From: Spirochaetales bacterium
Lineage (GTDB): Bacteria > Spirochaetota > Spirochaetia > Sphaerochaetales > Sphaerochaetaceae
DNA length: 32,470 nt
NCBI GenBank assembly: GCA_017478205.1
Contig: JAFVDZ010000003.1
Coordinates: forward strand, 1-32,470
Direction: 5' to 3'
Notes under the pieces: generated by a model
Databases searched by the model: none
Told to the model about the DNA's origin: nothing
What the model saw: only the letters and a program-made list of their open reading frames with translations
Made by a program: the position numbers and the translations under genes
Shown: positions 14,516 to 21,165 of the stretch, in pieces
How positions within the stretch are numbered: the first letter of the stretch is position 1
Layout of the letters: the number at the start of each line of letters is the position of its first letter

Positions 14516-16023
14516 AGAATAACTCCATCTTTGAATATTGAGATTTCGGAATAACCGTTAATTTCGTTTCTTGTCTTTTCTTCGCCAGATGCGATCTTTA
14601 CCAAGAATTGGATAAAGTCGTTGGTAAGCTCATTTACATCCTCAGTGAGTGCTCTGCCTGCATTGAAGTCGATCCACTTGGCCTTCTTCTTTGCAAGGTC
14701 GGAGTTGGTTGCAACCTTTACGGTTGGAACTGGAGCTCCGAGTGGAGTACCACGACCTGTTGTGAACAAGATCATGTGAACGCCAGCTGCAGTCTGTGCT
14801 GTTGTGGATACGATATCGTTACCTGGGCCAGAGAGGAGGTTGAGGCCCTTGCTCTGGAGGCGATCTGCGTACTTTACGACAGCTGTTACAGGAGCTCTTC
14901 CACCCTTCTGGACACAGCCGAGGGACTTATCTTCGAGAGTTGAGATACCACCAGCCTTGTTACCTGGGGAAGGGTTCTCATATACAACCTGATTGTGGCT
15001 TGTGAAGTAGTTCTTGAAGTTGTTGATGAGATCGACAGTGTCATTGAAGACCTCTCTGGAGACACATCTGTTCATGAGAATCTGCTCAGCACCGAACATC
15101 TCAGGAACCTCAGTGAGAACACCTGTTCCTCCCATTGCACAGAGCTCATCACAGAAGCGACCTACGAGAGGGTTGCCTGTGATACCAGAAAAGCCATCAG
15201 AGCCACCACACTTGAAACCGACCTTGAGGCGGGACATAGGAACTGGAACTCTCTTGTCCTTCTTCATCTCTTCAGCAAGTTCAGTAAGAAGTCTCTTGCC
15301 TGTTTCGAGCTCGTCTACTTCATCCTGTGCGATCATGAACTTGACTCTTGTTTCATCAACAGGGCCAAGAAGCTCCTTGAAGCTTACCATTGTGTTGTTC
15401 TCACAGCCAAGGCCAACTACGAGGACAGCTCCTGCATTTGGATGGTGAACGAGGTCTGCAAGAATCTTTCTGTATGTTTCATGGTCTGCACCCATCTGAG
15501 AACAACCGAACTGATGTGTCCATACATGACAACCGTCAGCGATTTCGAGGTTGTTGTTTGCCCAAGCCTCGAGGTTGAGGCTGAGACGGTTTACGCAGCC
15601 AACAGTTGGGACGATCCAGAGAGCGTTTCTGATACCGATGTCGCCGTTCTTTCTCTCATATGCCTTGATAGTTGGGACATTGTCTTTCCACTTGAGCTGC
15701 TTTTCCTTGAACTGCTCCATGTAATCCTGAGCGATCTTCTCGTCATAGGTGTAGGATGCAGATTCGGAAAGGAGAGTGTGGATGTTGAAGGCATGAACAT
15801 GGCTACCTGCAGGGATTGGTTCCTTTGCGGCTCCAATTGGATAGCCATACTTGATGACCTTGTCTTCCTTGGCAAAATCCACCAGAGCCATCTTGTGGCC
15901 TGCTGGAACGTCGGTTCTGAGAGTGTAGGTCTTTCCATTTACGGTGACCACATCTCCCTTGTGAAGGGCGTTGATTGCAACTGCTACGTTGTCAAGTTCG
16001 TTGATCTTGAGAATGTTTTCCAT
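14512..16023 (-). CDS. uxaA: Altronate dehydratase (full-length, SAF plus catalytic domains)
   Basis: UxaA dehydrates D-altronate to 2-keto-3-deoxygluconate and needs iron. The N-terminal SAF domain covers about residues 1-95 (MENILKINELDNVAVAINAL, with GHKMAL). The GARS/UxaA catalytic part includes IRNALWIVPTVGCVN, HTHQFG-like WTHQFGCSQMGADH, VGLGCENN, CGGSDGFSGITGNP and GGRAPVTAVVKYA. At 504 residues it is a complete single-chain enzyme. The ATG at 16023 is chosen over an upstream TTG; only a modest GAAGAG ribosome site precedes it. A 7-bp stem with a 4-nt loop (16051-16068) lies in the leader. It heads the uxaA-uxaC-iclR operon, and the operator at 16107 lies about 84 nt upstream. Confidence 0.96.
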   Translation of the reverse strand: MENILKINELDNVAVAINALHKGDVVTVNGKTYTLRTDVPAGHKMALVDFAKEDKVIKYGYPIGAAKEPIPAGSHVHAFNIHTLLSESASYTYDEKIAQDYMEQFKEKQLKWKDNVPTIKAYERKNGDIGIRNALWIVPTVGCVNRLSLNLEAWANNNLEIADGCHVWTHQFGCSQMGADHETYRKILADLVHHPNAGAVLVVGLGCENNTMVSFKELLGPVDETRVKFMIAQDEVDELETGKRLLTELAEEMKKDKRVPVPMSRLKVGFKCGGSDGFSGITGNPLVGRFCDELCAMGGTGVLTEVPEMFGAEQILMNRCVSREVFNDTVDLINNFKNYFTSHNQVVYENPSPGNKAGGISTLEDKSLGCVQKGGRAPVTAVVKYADRLQSKGLNLLSGPGNDIVSTTAQTAAGVHMILFTTGRGTPLGAPVPTVKVATNSDLAKKKAKWIDFNAGRALTEDVNELTNDFIQFLVKIASGEEKTRNEINGYSEISIFKDGVIL

Positions 16024-16106
16024 AAGTCTCTTCTTTTTTTGTTGTTGTTTCTTTATCAAAAGATAAAGTTGGTTTTTCGTGATTTTTTCCTTTTGTTTTT
16101 ATCCAA

Positions 16107-16125
16107 AATGAAACACCATTTCATT
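16107..16125. promoter_or_regulatory. Perfect operator-like palindrome, KdgR-type, uxaA/GH105 control region
   Basis: AATGAAACACCATTTCATT is a perfect palindrome of 7-bp arms around a 5-bp centre. The matching site at 10732 and the nearby IclR gene make it the best operator candidate in the window. It lies between divergent uxaA and the GH105 gene, 84 nt from the uxaA start and 72 nt before the GH105 -35 box. Confidence 0.7.
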
Positions 16126-16196
16126 CTAACCCTCGTGTTTTTCATCTGTCAAGGAAAGTGCAGTCTTTAGGTGCCTATTTAGAATGCTCAGAAAAT

Positions 16197-16227
16197 TTGT
16201 CGAAAAGCCCAAATATGGCTGTATAAT
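16197..16227 (+). promoter_or_regulatory. Candidate promoter of the GH105-pnp operon
   Basis: A perfect TATAAT (16222-16227) is preceded at 19 nt by TTGTCG (16197-16202). Transcription would start near 16234, giving a leader of about 27 nt with AGGAG before the ATG. Confidence 0.5.
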
Positions 16228-16260
16228 CAAGGACAATCAAGTTTTTCAGAGAGGAGAATC

Positions 16261-17361
16261 ATGAAAATCGAAAAAGACCTTCCCCTGTCTCTCAGGCTAG
16301 CAAAAAGTGTTGAGAACCGCTATCGCCCTGGCATGATGCAATGGCATTATGAGCACGGTCTTATTCTATTTGCTTCGATTGAATGTGCAAATTACCATGG
16401 CGACAAGAGTATCTTTCCCTGGGTCTATTCAATGTATGACCCAATGATAGGGGAAGATGGAACGATCAAAAATTATAGAGAAGGGGAATACAATCTCGAT
16501 TTGATAAATGCAGGCAGACCTCTCTTTGATTTGTTTGATAAAAGTGGTGAAAAGAGGTTTGCTCTCGCCATTCAGAAATTGAAAAATCAGCTTATCCGTC
16601 ATCCAAGGACTAAAAGTGGAGTCTACTGGCACAAGGAAATCTATCCTTGGCAGATCTGGCTCGATGGGCTTTATATGCAGGGCCCCTTCAATGCAGAATA
16701 TGCAAAGAGATATGGCGATGAAAGTGCAATGGATGATGTCATCTTTCAGCTCATCGAAACCTATAAGACACTGAAAGATGACGCGACAGGTCTTTTGTAT
16801 CATGCATATGATGAATCGAGGGGCCAGAGGTGGTCTGATATAGTAACGGGTCGTTCACCTCACTTCTGGTCAAGGTCTATCGGCTGGTATGCTATGGCAC
16901 TTGTTGATGTCCTCGATTTCGTCCCGAATGAACATGAGAAGAGAAAAGACTTGGAGGAAATAGTAGAAAACCTTGCAAAGGCTCTCCTCCCTTACCAGGA
17001 TAAAAGTGGCTTATGGTATCAGGTTCCAGATTGCCAGGATGCAGAAGGTAATTATCTTGAAACTAGTGGAACTTCAATGTTTGCATATTTCTTTTTCAAG
17101 GGAGTGAGAAAGAAAATCCTCAGCGAGAGTTTCCTTGTTGCCGGAAAGAGTGCTATCGATGGCATTGAACGACTATATCTGTCTGAGACAGAGGATGGCT
17201 CTCTCCACCTAGATGGTATCTGTTCTGTTGCAGGGCTTGGCGGGAACCCATATCGTGATGGCTCTCTCAAGTATTACTTCAGTGAGAGTCAGAAGAGAGA
17301 TGATTTCAAGGGAGTGGGGCCTTTTATGCTCGCTGTTCTTGAAGAAGAAAGACAACAATGA
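16261..17361 (+). CDS. GH105 unsaturated rhamnogalacturonyl/galacturonyl hydrolase
   Basis: Family GH105 (YteR/RhiN type) removes the 4,5-unsaturated uronic acid that pectate or rhamnogalacturonan lyases leave on the non-reducing end. The (alpha/alpha)6-barrel signatures are clear: LDLINAGRPLFDL (D80, matching the substrate-binding Asp of the family), QIWLDGLYMQGPF with the proposed general acid D135, WSRSIGWYAMALVD, and ETSGTSMFAYFF. At 366 residues it is full length without a signal peptide, so it acts on imported unsaturated oligomers. AGGAG is 5 nt before the ATG. Its presence implies that the cell, or its neighbours, also make lyase products, although no lyase is encoded here. It is followed after 25 nt by the nucleoside phosphorylase gene. 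Confidence 0.94.
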   Translation: MKIEKDLPLSLRLAKSVENRYRPGMMQWHYEHGLILFASIECANYHGDKSIFPWVYSMYDPMIGEDGTIKNYREGEYNLDLINAGRPLFDLFDKSGEKRFALAIQKLKNQLIRHPRTKSGVYWHKEIYPWQIWLDGLYMQGPFNAEYAKRYGDESAMDDVIFQLIETYKTLKDDATGLLYHAYDESRGQRWSDIVTGRSPHFWSRSIGWYAMALVDVLDFVPNEHEKRKDLEEIVENLAKALLPYQDKSGLWYQVPDCQDAEGNYLETSGTSMFAYFFFKGVRKKILSESFLVAGKSAIDGIERLYLSETEDGSLHLDGICSVAGLGGNPYRDGSLKYYFSESQKRDDFKGVGPFMLAVLEEERQQ

Positions 17362-17386
17362 TAAGAATTTAATAAAAGGAGTACAT

Positions 17387-18214
17387 ATGGAACTAATCGA
17401 ATGTCTCAAAGAAAGTGCAGCTTATATTCTTACTAGATGTGGTACAGAACCCATTGATGTTGCTATTGTTCTAGGCTCTGGCCTTGGCGATCTTGCTGAA
17501 CAGCTAGAAAGACCTGTCTTTATTCCTTATGGTGATATCCCTCACTTCCCAGTATCGACAGTTCCTGGACACAAGGGCAGGCTGGCAATAGGAACCCTAG
17601 AGGGAAAGAGAGTGCTGTGCATGCAGGGGCGCTTCCACTACTATGAGGGATGGACACTGCAGCAGTGTGTATATCCAATTCAGACCTTCAAGGAGATGGG
17701 CATTGAAAACCTCTTCCTTACCAATGCAGCTGGATGCACCAATAAGGATTGGAATGGTGGTGATCTCATGGTCATCTCTGACCATATCAAGCTCATGGGA
17801 GATAGCCCAATGAGAGGTCCAAATCTTGATGGTTTTGGAGAGCGATTCTTCGATATGGGCTCTGCTTGGAACAAGACTCTTCAGGAGCATGCATTGAGCT
17901 GTGCCAAGGAGTTTGGCCTTGAACTCAGAAGAGGCGTATATATGTTCTTTGGTGGTCCTCAATTCGAAACACCTGCAGAAGTTCGTGTGGCTCAGATTCT
18001 TGGTGCCGATGCTGTTGGTATGTCCACAGTCCCAGAAGCAATCGCAGCAAGCCATATGAAAATGAACACACTTGGAATCAGCGCGCTTACCAATATGGCT
18101 GCAGGTATCCTCGATCAGCCACTTAATCATGAGGAGGTTCTTGAAACTGGAAACAAGATGAAGAGTACCTTCCAGTCTTTGGTAAGAAGAATAATAAAGA
18201 CCTGGCCACTTTGA
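17387..18214 (+). CDS. punA: Purine nucleoside phosphorylase (trimeric, PunA type)
   Basis: Phosphorolyses inosine and guanosine (and deoxy forms) to free base and ribose-1-phosphate. All low-molecular-mass PNP motifs are present: VLGSGLG (28-34), STVPGHKGRLA, MQGRFHYYEGW (79-89), NAAGC, VISDHIKLMGDSPMRGPN, FFGGPQFETPAEVR with the base-binding Glu, GADAVGMSTVPE and the Asn of TNMAAG. The 275-residue length is typical. I use the ATG at 17387 with AAGGAG 5-6 nt upstream, rather than longer frames that overlap GH105. It lies 25 nt after GH105, so a purine salvage gene shares the pectin transcript. Adenosine deaminase (26934) would supply its substrate. Confidence 0.95.
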   Translation: MELIECLKESAAYILTRCGTEPIDVAIVLGSGLGDLAEQLERPVFIPYGDIPHFPVSTVPGHKGRLAIGTLEGKRVLCMQGRFHYYEGWTLQQCVYPIQTFKEMGIENLFLTNAAGCTNKDWNGGDLMVISDHIKLMGDSPMRGPNLDGFGERFFDMGSAWNKTLQEHALSCAKEFGLELRRGVYMFFGGPQFETPAEVRVAQILGADAVGMSTVPEAIAASHMKMNTLGISALTNMAAGILDQPLNHEEVLETGNKMKSTFQSLVRRIIKTWPL

Positions 18215-18231
18215 TGGGCCAAAAGGAGACG

Positions 18232-18320
18232 AAAGGGCTGTTGCAATTCATAGATTGTTGTATATCTTGATAGCTCAAAGATTTGTGTTGTGCATCTTGT
18301 TCCAGAACAGCCCTTTTGTT
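18232..18320 (+). terminator. Long-loop hairpin after punA, terminator or structured RNA
   Basis: AAAGGGCTGTT (18232-18242) and AACAGCCCTTT (18306-18316) form a perfect 11-bp stem followed by TG and TT. The 63-nt interior can form two more short stems (GCAAT/ATTGT, and ATCTTGA/TCAAAGAT with a bulge). This is too elaborate for a simple terminator, but termination of the GH105-pnp transcript is still the likely job. Confidence 0.5.
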
Positions 18321-18351
18321 CCTCATGCATCTGATTGTATTAAGTGTTGGT

Positions 18352-18378
18352 TGCAAGCAGGTTGCTTGCATTCCTTTT
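18352..18378 (+). terminator. Intrinsic terminator
   Basis: TGCAAGCA (18352-18359) pairs perfectly with TGCTTGCA (18363-18370) around a 3-nt loop, followed by TTCCTTTTTT. It may be a backup for punA or end a short RNA. No gene lies between this and 18503. Confidence 0.7.
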
Positions 18379-18502
18379 TTGCAATTGCTATCTACAAAGA
18401 TTTTTCAATTTGAAGAGTGAATGAGAATATACTTATGTAACCTCTTCTTTTGTAATTTATGGATTTCAATAAAGCAATTGCAATATTTACAAATTATGAT
18501 AA

Positions 18503-18700
18503 TCAGAATCTGTTTTGATTTTTCCACTTGGGCATTGGATGATTGCCTATGTTATCCAGTATCACAGGATCATCGAATAGCAGTTCTGGCCGGTATTCTC
18601 CACAAACAAAACGATTCATGTATTCCTTTTCTGAGTCTGAAAGAATCATGAGATCTGAAAGATATGCCTTGGCTTCTTCCTTCCTTTCTTTTGGCGATTT
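18503..18700 (-). pseudogene. C-terminal remnant of an AbiEii/AbiGii-like nucleotidyltransferase toxin
   Basis: On the minus strand a 65-codon open stretch ends at TGA (complement of 18503-18505). It reads like the tail of AbiEii-type toxins, with EAKAYLSDLMILSDSEKEYM then GEYRPELLFDDPVILDN and NHPMPKWKN; the family usually ends its domain with a PELLFDD and HPMALWK pattern. Upstream the frame hits TAA at 18701-18703, exactly inside the 123-bp repeat, and no start codon with a ribosome site exists. The nucleotidyltransferase core and any AbiEi antitoxin gene are missing. The break point coincides with the repeat boundary near 18688. Family assignment is from memory of the motif and is moderately sure. 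Confidence 0.55.
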
Positions 18701-18810
18701 TTATTACACAAACTAAATAATATAAATAAACTTTTGTAATATATGAAGTTAAGCTAACATATTTGAAAAAAGGTGTTATACAAAACCGCCAAAACTTATT
18801 TTTTTTCATA
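18688..18810. repeat. 123-bp tandem repeat, copy 1
   Basis: Begins CTTTTGGCG and ends before the next CTTTTGGCG at 18811. Internally it holds CGCCAAAA (18787-18794), the reverse complement of the starting TTTTGGCG, so each copy is bounded by an inverted pair about 90 nt apart. A GTTAAGCTAAC near-palindrome lies in the middle. It is very AT-rich and no protein is evident. Confidence 0.9.
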
Positions 18811-18933
18811 CTTTTGGCGACTTTTATTACACAAACTAAGTAATATCAATAAACTTTTGTAATATATGAAGTTAAGCTAACATATTTGAAAAAAGGTGTT
18901 ATGCAAAACCGCCAAAACTTAATTTTTTTCATA
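18811..18933. repeat. 123-bp tandem repeat, copy 2
   Basis: Differs from copy 1 at about 5 of 123 positions. It is followed by a third TTTTGGCG (18935-18942), after which similarity stops. In total TTTTGGCG occurs three times and its complement CGCCAAAA twice. Confidence 0.9.
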
Positions 18934-19014
18934 CTTTTGGCGGATTTATAGGCAAATAAATTCATTGCTAAGAGGCCTGGGAAACTATTTTATGGTTAAG
19001 TTGGCATAATAAAG

Positions 19015-19061
19015 GGCTGTCACTTTTCTCATTTCGTCATGAGTTTTGTAACAGCCTTTTT
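19015..19061 (-). terminator. Bidirectional-looking terminator of the flavodoxin gene
   Basis: GGCTGTCAC (19015-19023) pairs with GTAACAGCC (19048-19056) with one G-T, enclosing a second CTCAT/ATGAG stem. It has T-rich flanks on both strands (TTTTT on plus, CTTTATT on minus). It lies 24 nt after the flavodoxin stop. The stretch 18934-19014 shows no gene. Confidence 0.7.
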
Positions 19062-19084
19062 CCTTACATCCAGTGAGATTCTTC

Positions 19085-19675
19085 TTATGAGAGGTAACTT
19101 GCTACTGTAGCTGCATATGTTTCGATTGTTTCAGCAAGAAGGGCAGAAGGTCTTATTAGATTTTCTTTTCCCTCAAGGTGGACTATACCTGCAGCTGGCT
19201 GGTCATAACCCATGGCTACATCTGTATGGATACCAAATGGAATGTGTATCATAGCCTGGATCTGAGCCCAATATACAAGGCTATCTAAAGCATGTGCTCC
19301 TTCACTTAGGGTGTGTGGACAGCCTGTGAAACAACCGAATAGAGTACCCTCCAAGGCTCTTTCCTCACTCATTTCATAGGTTGAGTCGAGAAAGGCTTTC
19401 ATCTCTGCGCTCATGTTACCAAAACGTGTTGGGCAACCGAGAATTACCATGTCCGACTTCTTCAATGTTGAAAGGTGGCAGACTGGAAGTTCTAGAATGT
19501 CCTCATAGTACTGGTTTACTGAGTCCAATTTGTTTGCCAGGATGTGAAGGTCTGTATCTTCAACGCGATAGAGCCTTGCGTCCACTCCCTTTTCCTTGAG
19601 ACAGTCCGTGAGATAGGATCCGATGATAAAGACGTTTCCACTAACTGAGTGGATTACTATACTGCATCTTTTCAT
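19085..19675 (-). CDS. Flavodoxin-fold NAD(P)H:quinone oxidoreductase-like protein
   Basis: An FMN-binding flavodoxin-like protein of 196 residues. The N-terminal beta strand and phosphate loop are CSIVIHSVSGNVFIIGSYL, in which the usual T-G of flavodoxins is V-S-G-N. The isoalloxazine loop motif GCPTRFGNMSAEMKAFLD (about 80-97) is typical of the WrbA/NAD(P)H dehydrogenase (quinone) family, and FTGCPHTLSEGAHA fits the third loop. It is probably a cytoplasmic two-electron quinone reductase or redox protein in oxidative stress defence. A strong ribosome site AGGAGGAGTG precedes the ATG. It is monocistronic, sitting between two terminators. The exact substrate is unknown. Confidence 0.82.
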   Translation of the reverse strand: MKRCSIVIHSVSGNVFIIGSYLTDCLKEKGVDARLYRVEDTDLHILANKLDSVNQYYEDILELPVCHLSTLKKSDMVILGCPTRFGNMSAEMKAFLDSTYEMSEERALEGTLFGCFTGCPHTLSEGAHALDSLVYWAQIQAMIHIPFGIHTDVAMGYDQPAAGIVHLEGKENLIRPSALLAETIETYAATVASYLS

Positions 19676-19739
19676 TTAACACTCCTCCTAAGAAGAAGTA
19701 TAAGATACCGAGAGAAGATTTGCATTCATAAGTAGTGAT

Positions 19740-19762
19740 AAAAAAACACGGCGTTGGCCGTG
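19740..19762 (-). terminator. Intrinsic terminator of the GntR gene
   Basis: A perfect 6-bp stem CACGGC/GCCGTG (19747-19752 / 19757-19762) around a 4-nt loop, with TTTTTT on the minus strand just after it. It lies 12 nt after the stop. Confidence 0.85.
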
Positions 19763-19774
19763 CTTTTCTCTATC

Positions 19775-20533
19775 TCACTTATTTCCCTTTTCGTTGAAGT
19801 ATACCTTCTGGAAGGAAGTGTTCAAGGCATTGGTCAGGACAAGTGTAAGAGCTACTGCGAGGTCTGTCTGTCCATTTGTTATAGCCTCAGCAAGATATCT
19901 GTATTCCCTTGCTTTCTTCTTCTTTTCAGAAGTGGAGTCGTTCAGGGACTCCATAATGGTGTGAAGCTGTGGTGACAGGCTGGTGTAGATCGACTTGAAT
20001 ACCATATTGTCGTTGCTGTTGATAATTACAGAGTTGAAGTCGAATTCAATGCTCTTGAAGCTCTTTTCCAAGTCTGCATTGTTACCTGTATTTGCCTCGA
20101 TCATGGCAATGATCCTGTCCATCTTGTCTACATAGTTGATAAGAGCACGTCCGATGATGGTGCGCTCATTTTTTCTACTGAGCTCTCTGCTTGCAGATAC
20201 TTCAAGGGTGATGTGGACCTGAATCAGATCGGTAAGGAGCTTCTTGTCTGGCTCTGCACCTGAGAACATGGTCATGGAAAGAGATTCGACGAACTGGTCG
20301 AGGTTGTTGTTCTTGACAACAGCTCTTCTTCCCTGGCTTACCTCTATAAGCCCCTTTGCTTCAAGACTCTTGAAGGCCTCTCTCATACTTCTTGAGGAGG
20401 CGTTGAACTGCTCTCCAAGCTCCTTCTGGCTTGGAAGAAGTTCTCCCTTCTTGTACTGGTTCGAGAGAATTGCCTTCTCTAATGCGTTAGCAATGTATTT
20501 GGATTTTGACATATCCTTTGAATCGTATATCAT
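19775..20533 (-). CDS. GntR-family transcription regulator (FadR/FCD type)
   Basis: The N-terminal winged helix covers about residues 8-75, with YIANALEKAILSNQYKKGE, LPSQKELGEQFNASSRSMRE and KSLEAKGLIEVSQGRRAVV. The helical C-terminal domain (LTDLIQVHITLEVSASRELS onwards) fits a compact FCD ligand domain, but several FCD metal residues are not obvious. The ATG at 20533 gives 252 residues and follows AGGGGG at a long 11-nt gap. A TTG 45 nt further out is open but poor. FadR-type regulators often control uronate or organic-acid genes, yet there is no target operon next to it. The upstream spacer holds GTTATAAC (20620-20627) and TAACAAGTTA (20573-20582), which could be its own operator. Confidence 0.88.
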   Translation of the reverse strand: MIYDSKDMSKSKYIANALEKAILSNQYKKGELLPSQKELGEQFNASSRSMREAFKSLEAKGLIEVSQGRRAVVKNNNLDQFVESLSMTMFSGAEPDKKLLTDLIQVHITLEVSASRELSRKNERTIIGRALINYVDKMDRIIAMIEANTGNNADLEKSFKSIEFDFNSVIINSNDNMVFKSIYTSLSPQLHTIMESLNDSTSEKKKKAREYRYLAEAITNGQTDLAVALTLVLTNALNTSFQKVYFNEKGNK

Positions 20534-20645
20534 TGATCGAAATTCCCCCTTTTCGTGTATGATATTTGCATGTAACAAGTTATCATTACTTCTGACTTAT
20601 ATCAACACAGGATTGTGAAGTTATAACATATTTTTGTAATAACCT

Positions 20646-20675
20646 TTGCAAACTTCTTACAAAAATTGCTAAAAT
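20646..20675 (+). promoter_or_regulatory. Candidate promoter of the 20830 leader
   Basis: TTGCAA (20646-20651) and TAAAAT (20670-20675) are 18 nt apart. Transcription would start near 20682, about 150 nt before the next start codon. Confidence 0.5.
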
Positions 20676-20681
20676 CCTGTT

Positions 20682-20829
20682 TCCTTTTACAGCCGTATGT
20701 GTAAAAATAGGAATCGAAGTGAATGCTTTAGCAGGCACTTCGACCTGTTCTATTGAAAGGGACGAAGGAGGTGCCGTCGGGGGTTATGGTAATGTTTTTT
20801 ATCCCGACGGTTTTTTTGTAGGTATTTCT
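20682..20829 (+). promoter_or_regulatory. Structured leader with attenuator, riboswitch-like, unassigned class
   Basis: Three elements follow one another. First, TCGAAGTG/CACTTCGA (20714-20721 / 20736-20743) forms a perfect 8-bp stem whose loop holds TGCT-TT-AGCA. Second, CCTGTTC...GGGAC-GA-AGG forms a weaker hairpin (about 20744-20769). Third, there is a strong terminator (20774-20817). GGCAC (20734-20738) in hairpin 1 is complementary to GTGCC (20771-20775), which overlaps the terminator arm, so an alternative fold can break the terminator. This is the layout of a transcriptional riboswitch or attenuator. I do not recognise a known consensus. Confidence 0.5.
20774..20817 (+). terminator. 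Strong terminator 12 nt before a start codon
   Basis: CCGTCGGG (20774-20781) and CCCGACGG (20803-20810) form a perfect 8-bp GC-rich stem with a 21-nt loop, followed by TTTTTTT (20811-20817). There is no upstream gene on this strand for it to serve. Confidence 0.88.
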
Positions 20830-21165
20830 ATGGAAGATTTGGCAAAGCAATTTTTGGGCATGGCAATGGAAGCCGTCTTTTCCAATGCTCTTAGAGATGG
20901 AAAATATGAGGTTCTTGGGGCTATGGATGACCCAACATCATATCCTAATTTCATCCTTTCGAAAGATGGAATCAATTACTTTGTATATGTAATCATCTCT
21001 GCTACAGAAATCTATCCAACGCTTTCTGACTCGGACAGGAAAGCTTTCCTTGAGCATTCAGGAAAGTTTGGAGCGAAGGCTCTGCTTGCTCCTGTTTGTA
21101 TATTCAAAGCTGAGGATGGAAATTTCCTGACAAAGTTCTCAGGCCTCGAGAAGATCGAGCCCTAG
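20830..21165 (+). CDS. Small protein of unknown function behind an attenuator
   Basis: Family not recognised. I start at the ATG at 20830 (111 residues, MEDLAKQFLGMAMEAVFSNA), with a weak TAGGT 6-10 nt upstream. A GTG at 20719 is open in the same frame but would translate through the hairpins and is unlikely. The middle reads like a small PD-(D/E)XK-type or restriction-endonuclease-like core: DPTSYPNFILSKDGINYFVY, then a helix SDSDRKAFLEHSGKFGAKAL and a final strand LAPVCIFKAED. The usual E-x-K catalytic pair is not visible, so activity is doubtful. The 3' end overlaps the convergent ROK gene by 27 bp. Expression should depend on read-through of the leader terminator. Confidence 0.7.
   Translation: MEDLAKQFLGMAMEAVFSNALRDGKYEVLGAMDDPTSYPNFILSKDGINYFVYVIISATEIYPTLSDSDRKAFLEHSGKFGAKALLAPVCIFKAEDGNFLTKFSGLEKIEP

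Noticed and set aside
17213-17386. Longer punA frame beginning inside GH105
   Set aside because: It overlaps GH105 by about 150 bp; the ATG at 17387 has an excellent ribosome site and matches the family start.
18570-18809. 79-residue minus-strand frame across the first repeat copy
   Set aside because: It is in a different frame from the AbiEii-like tail, and the second repeat copy interrupts the same frame with a stop. No family resemblance.
18688-18933. CRISPR array
   Set aside because: Only two long copies, 123 bp each, with no short constant repeat and unique spacer alternation, and no cas genes nearby.
20719-20829. N-terminal extension of the 20830 protein from a GTG at 20719
   Set aside because: It is open in frame, but it would read through two hairpins and the terminator, gives low-complexity residues, and lacks a ribosome site.
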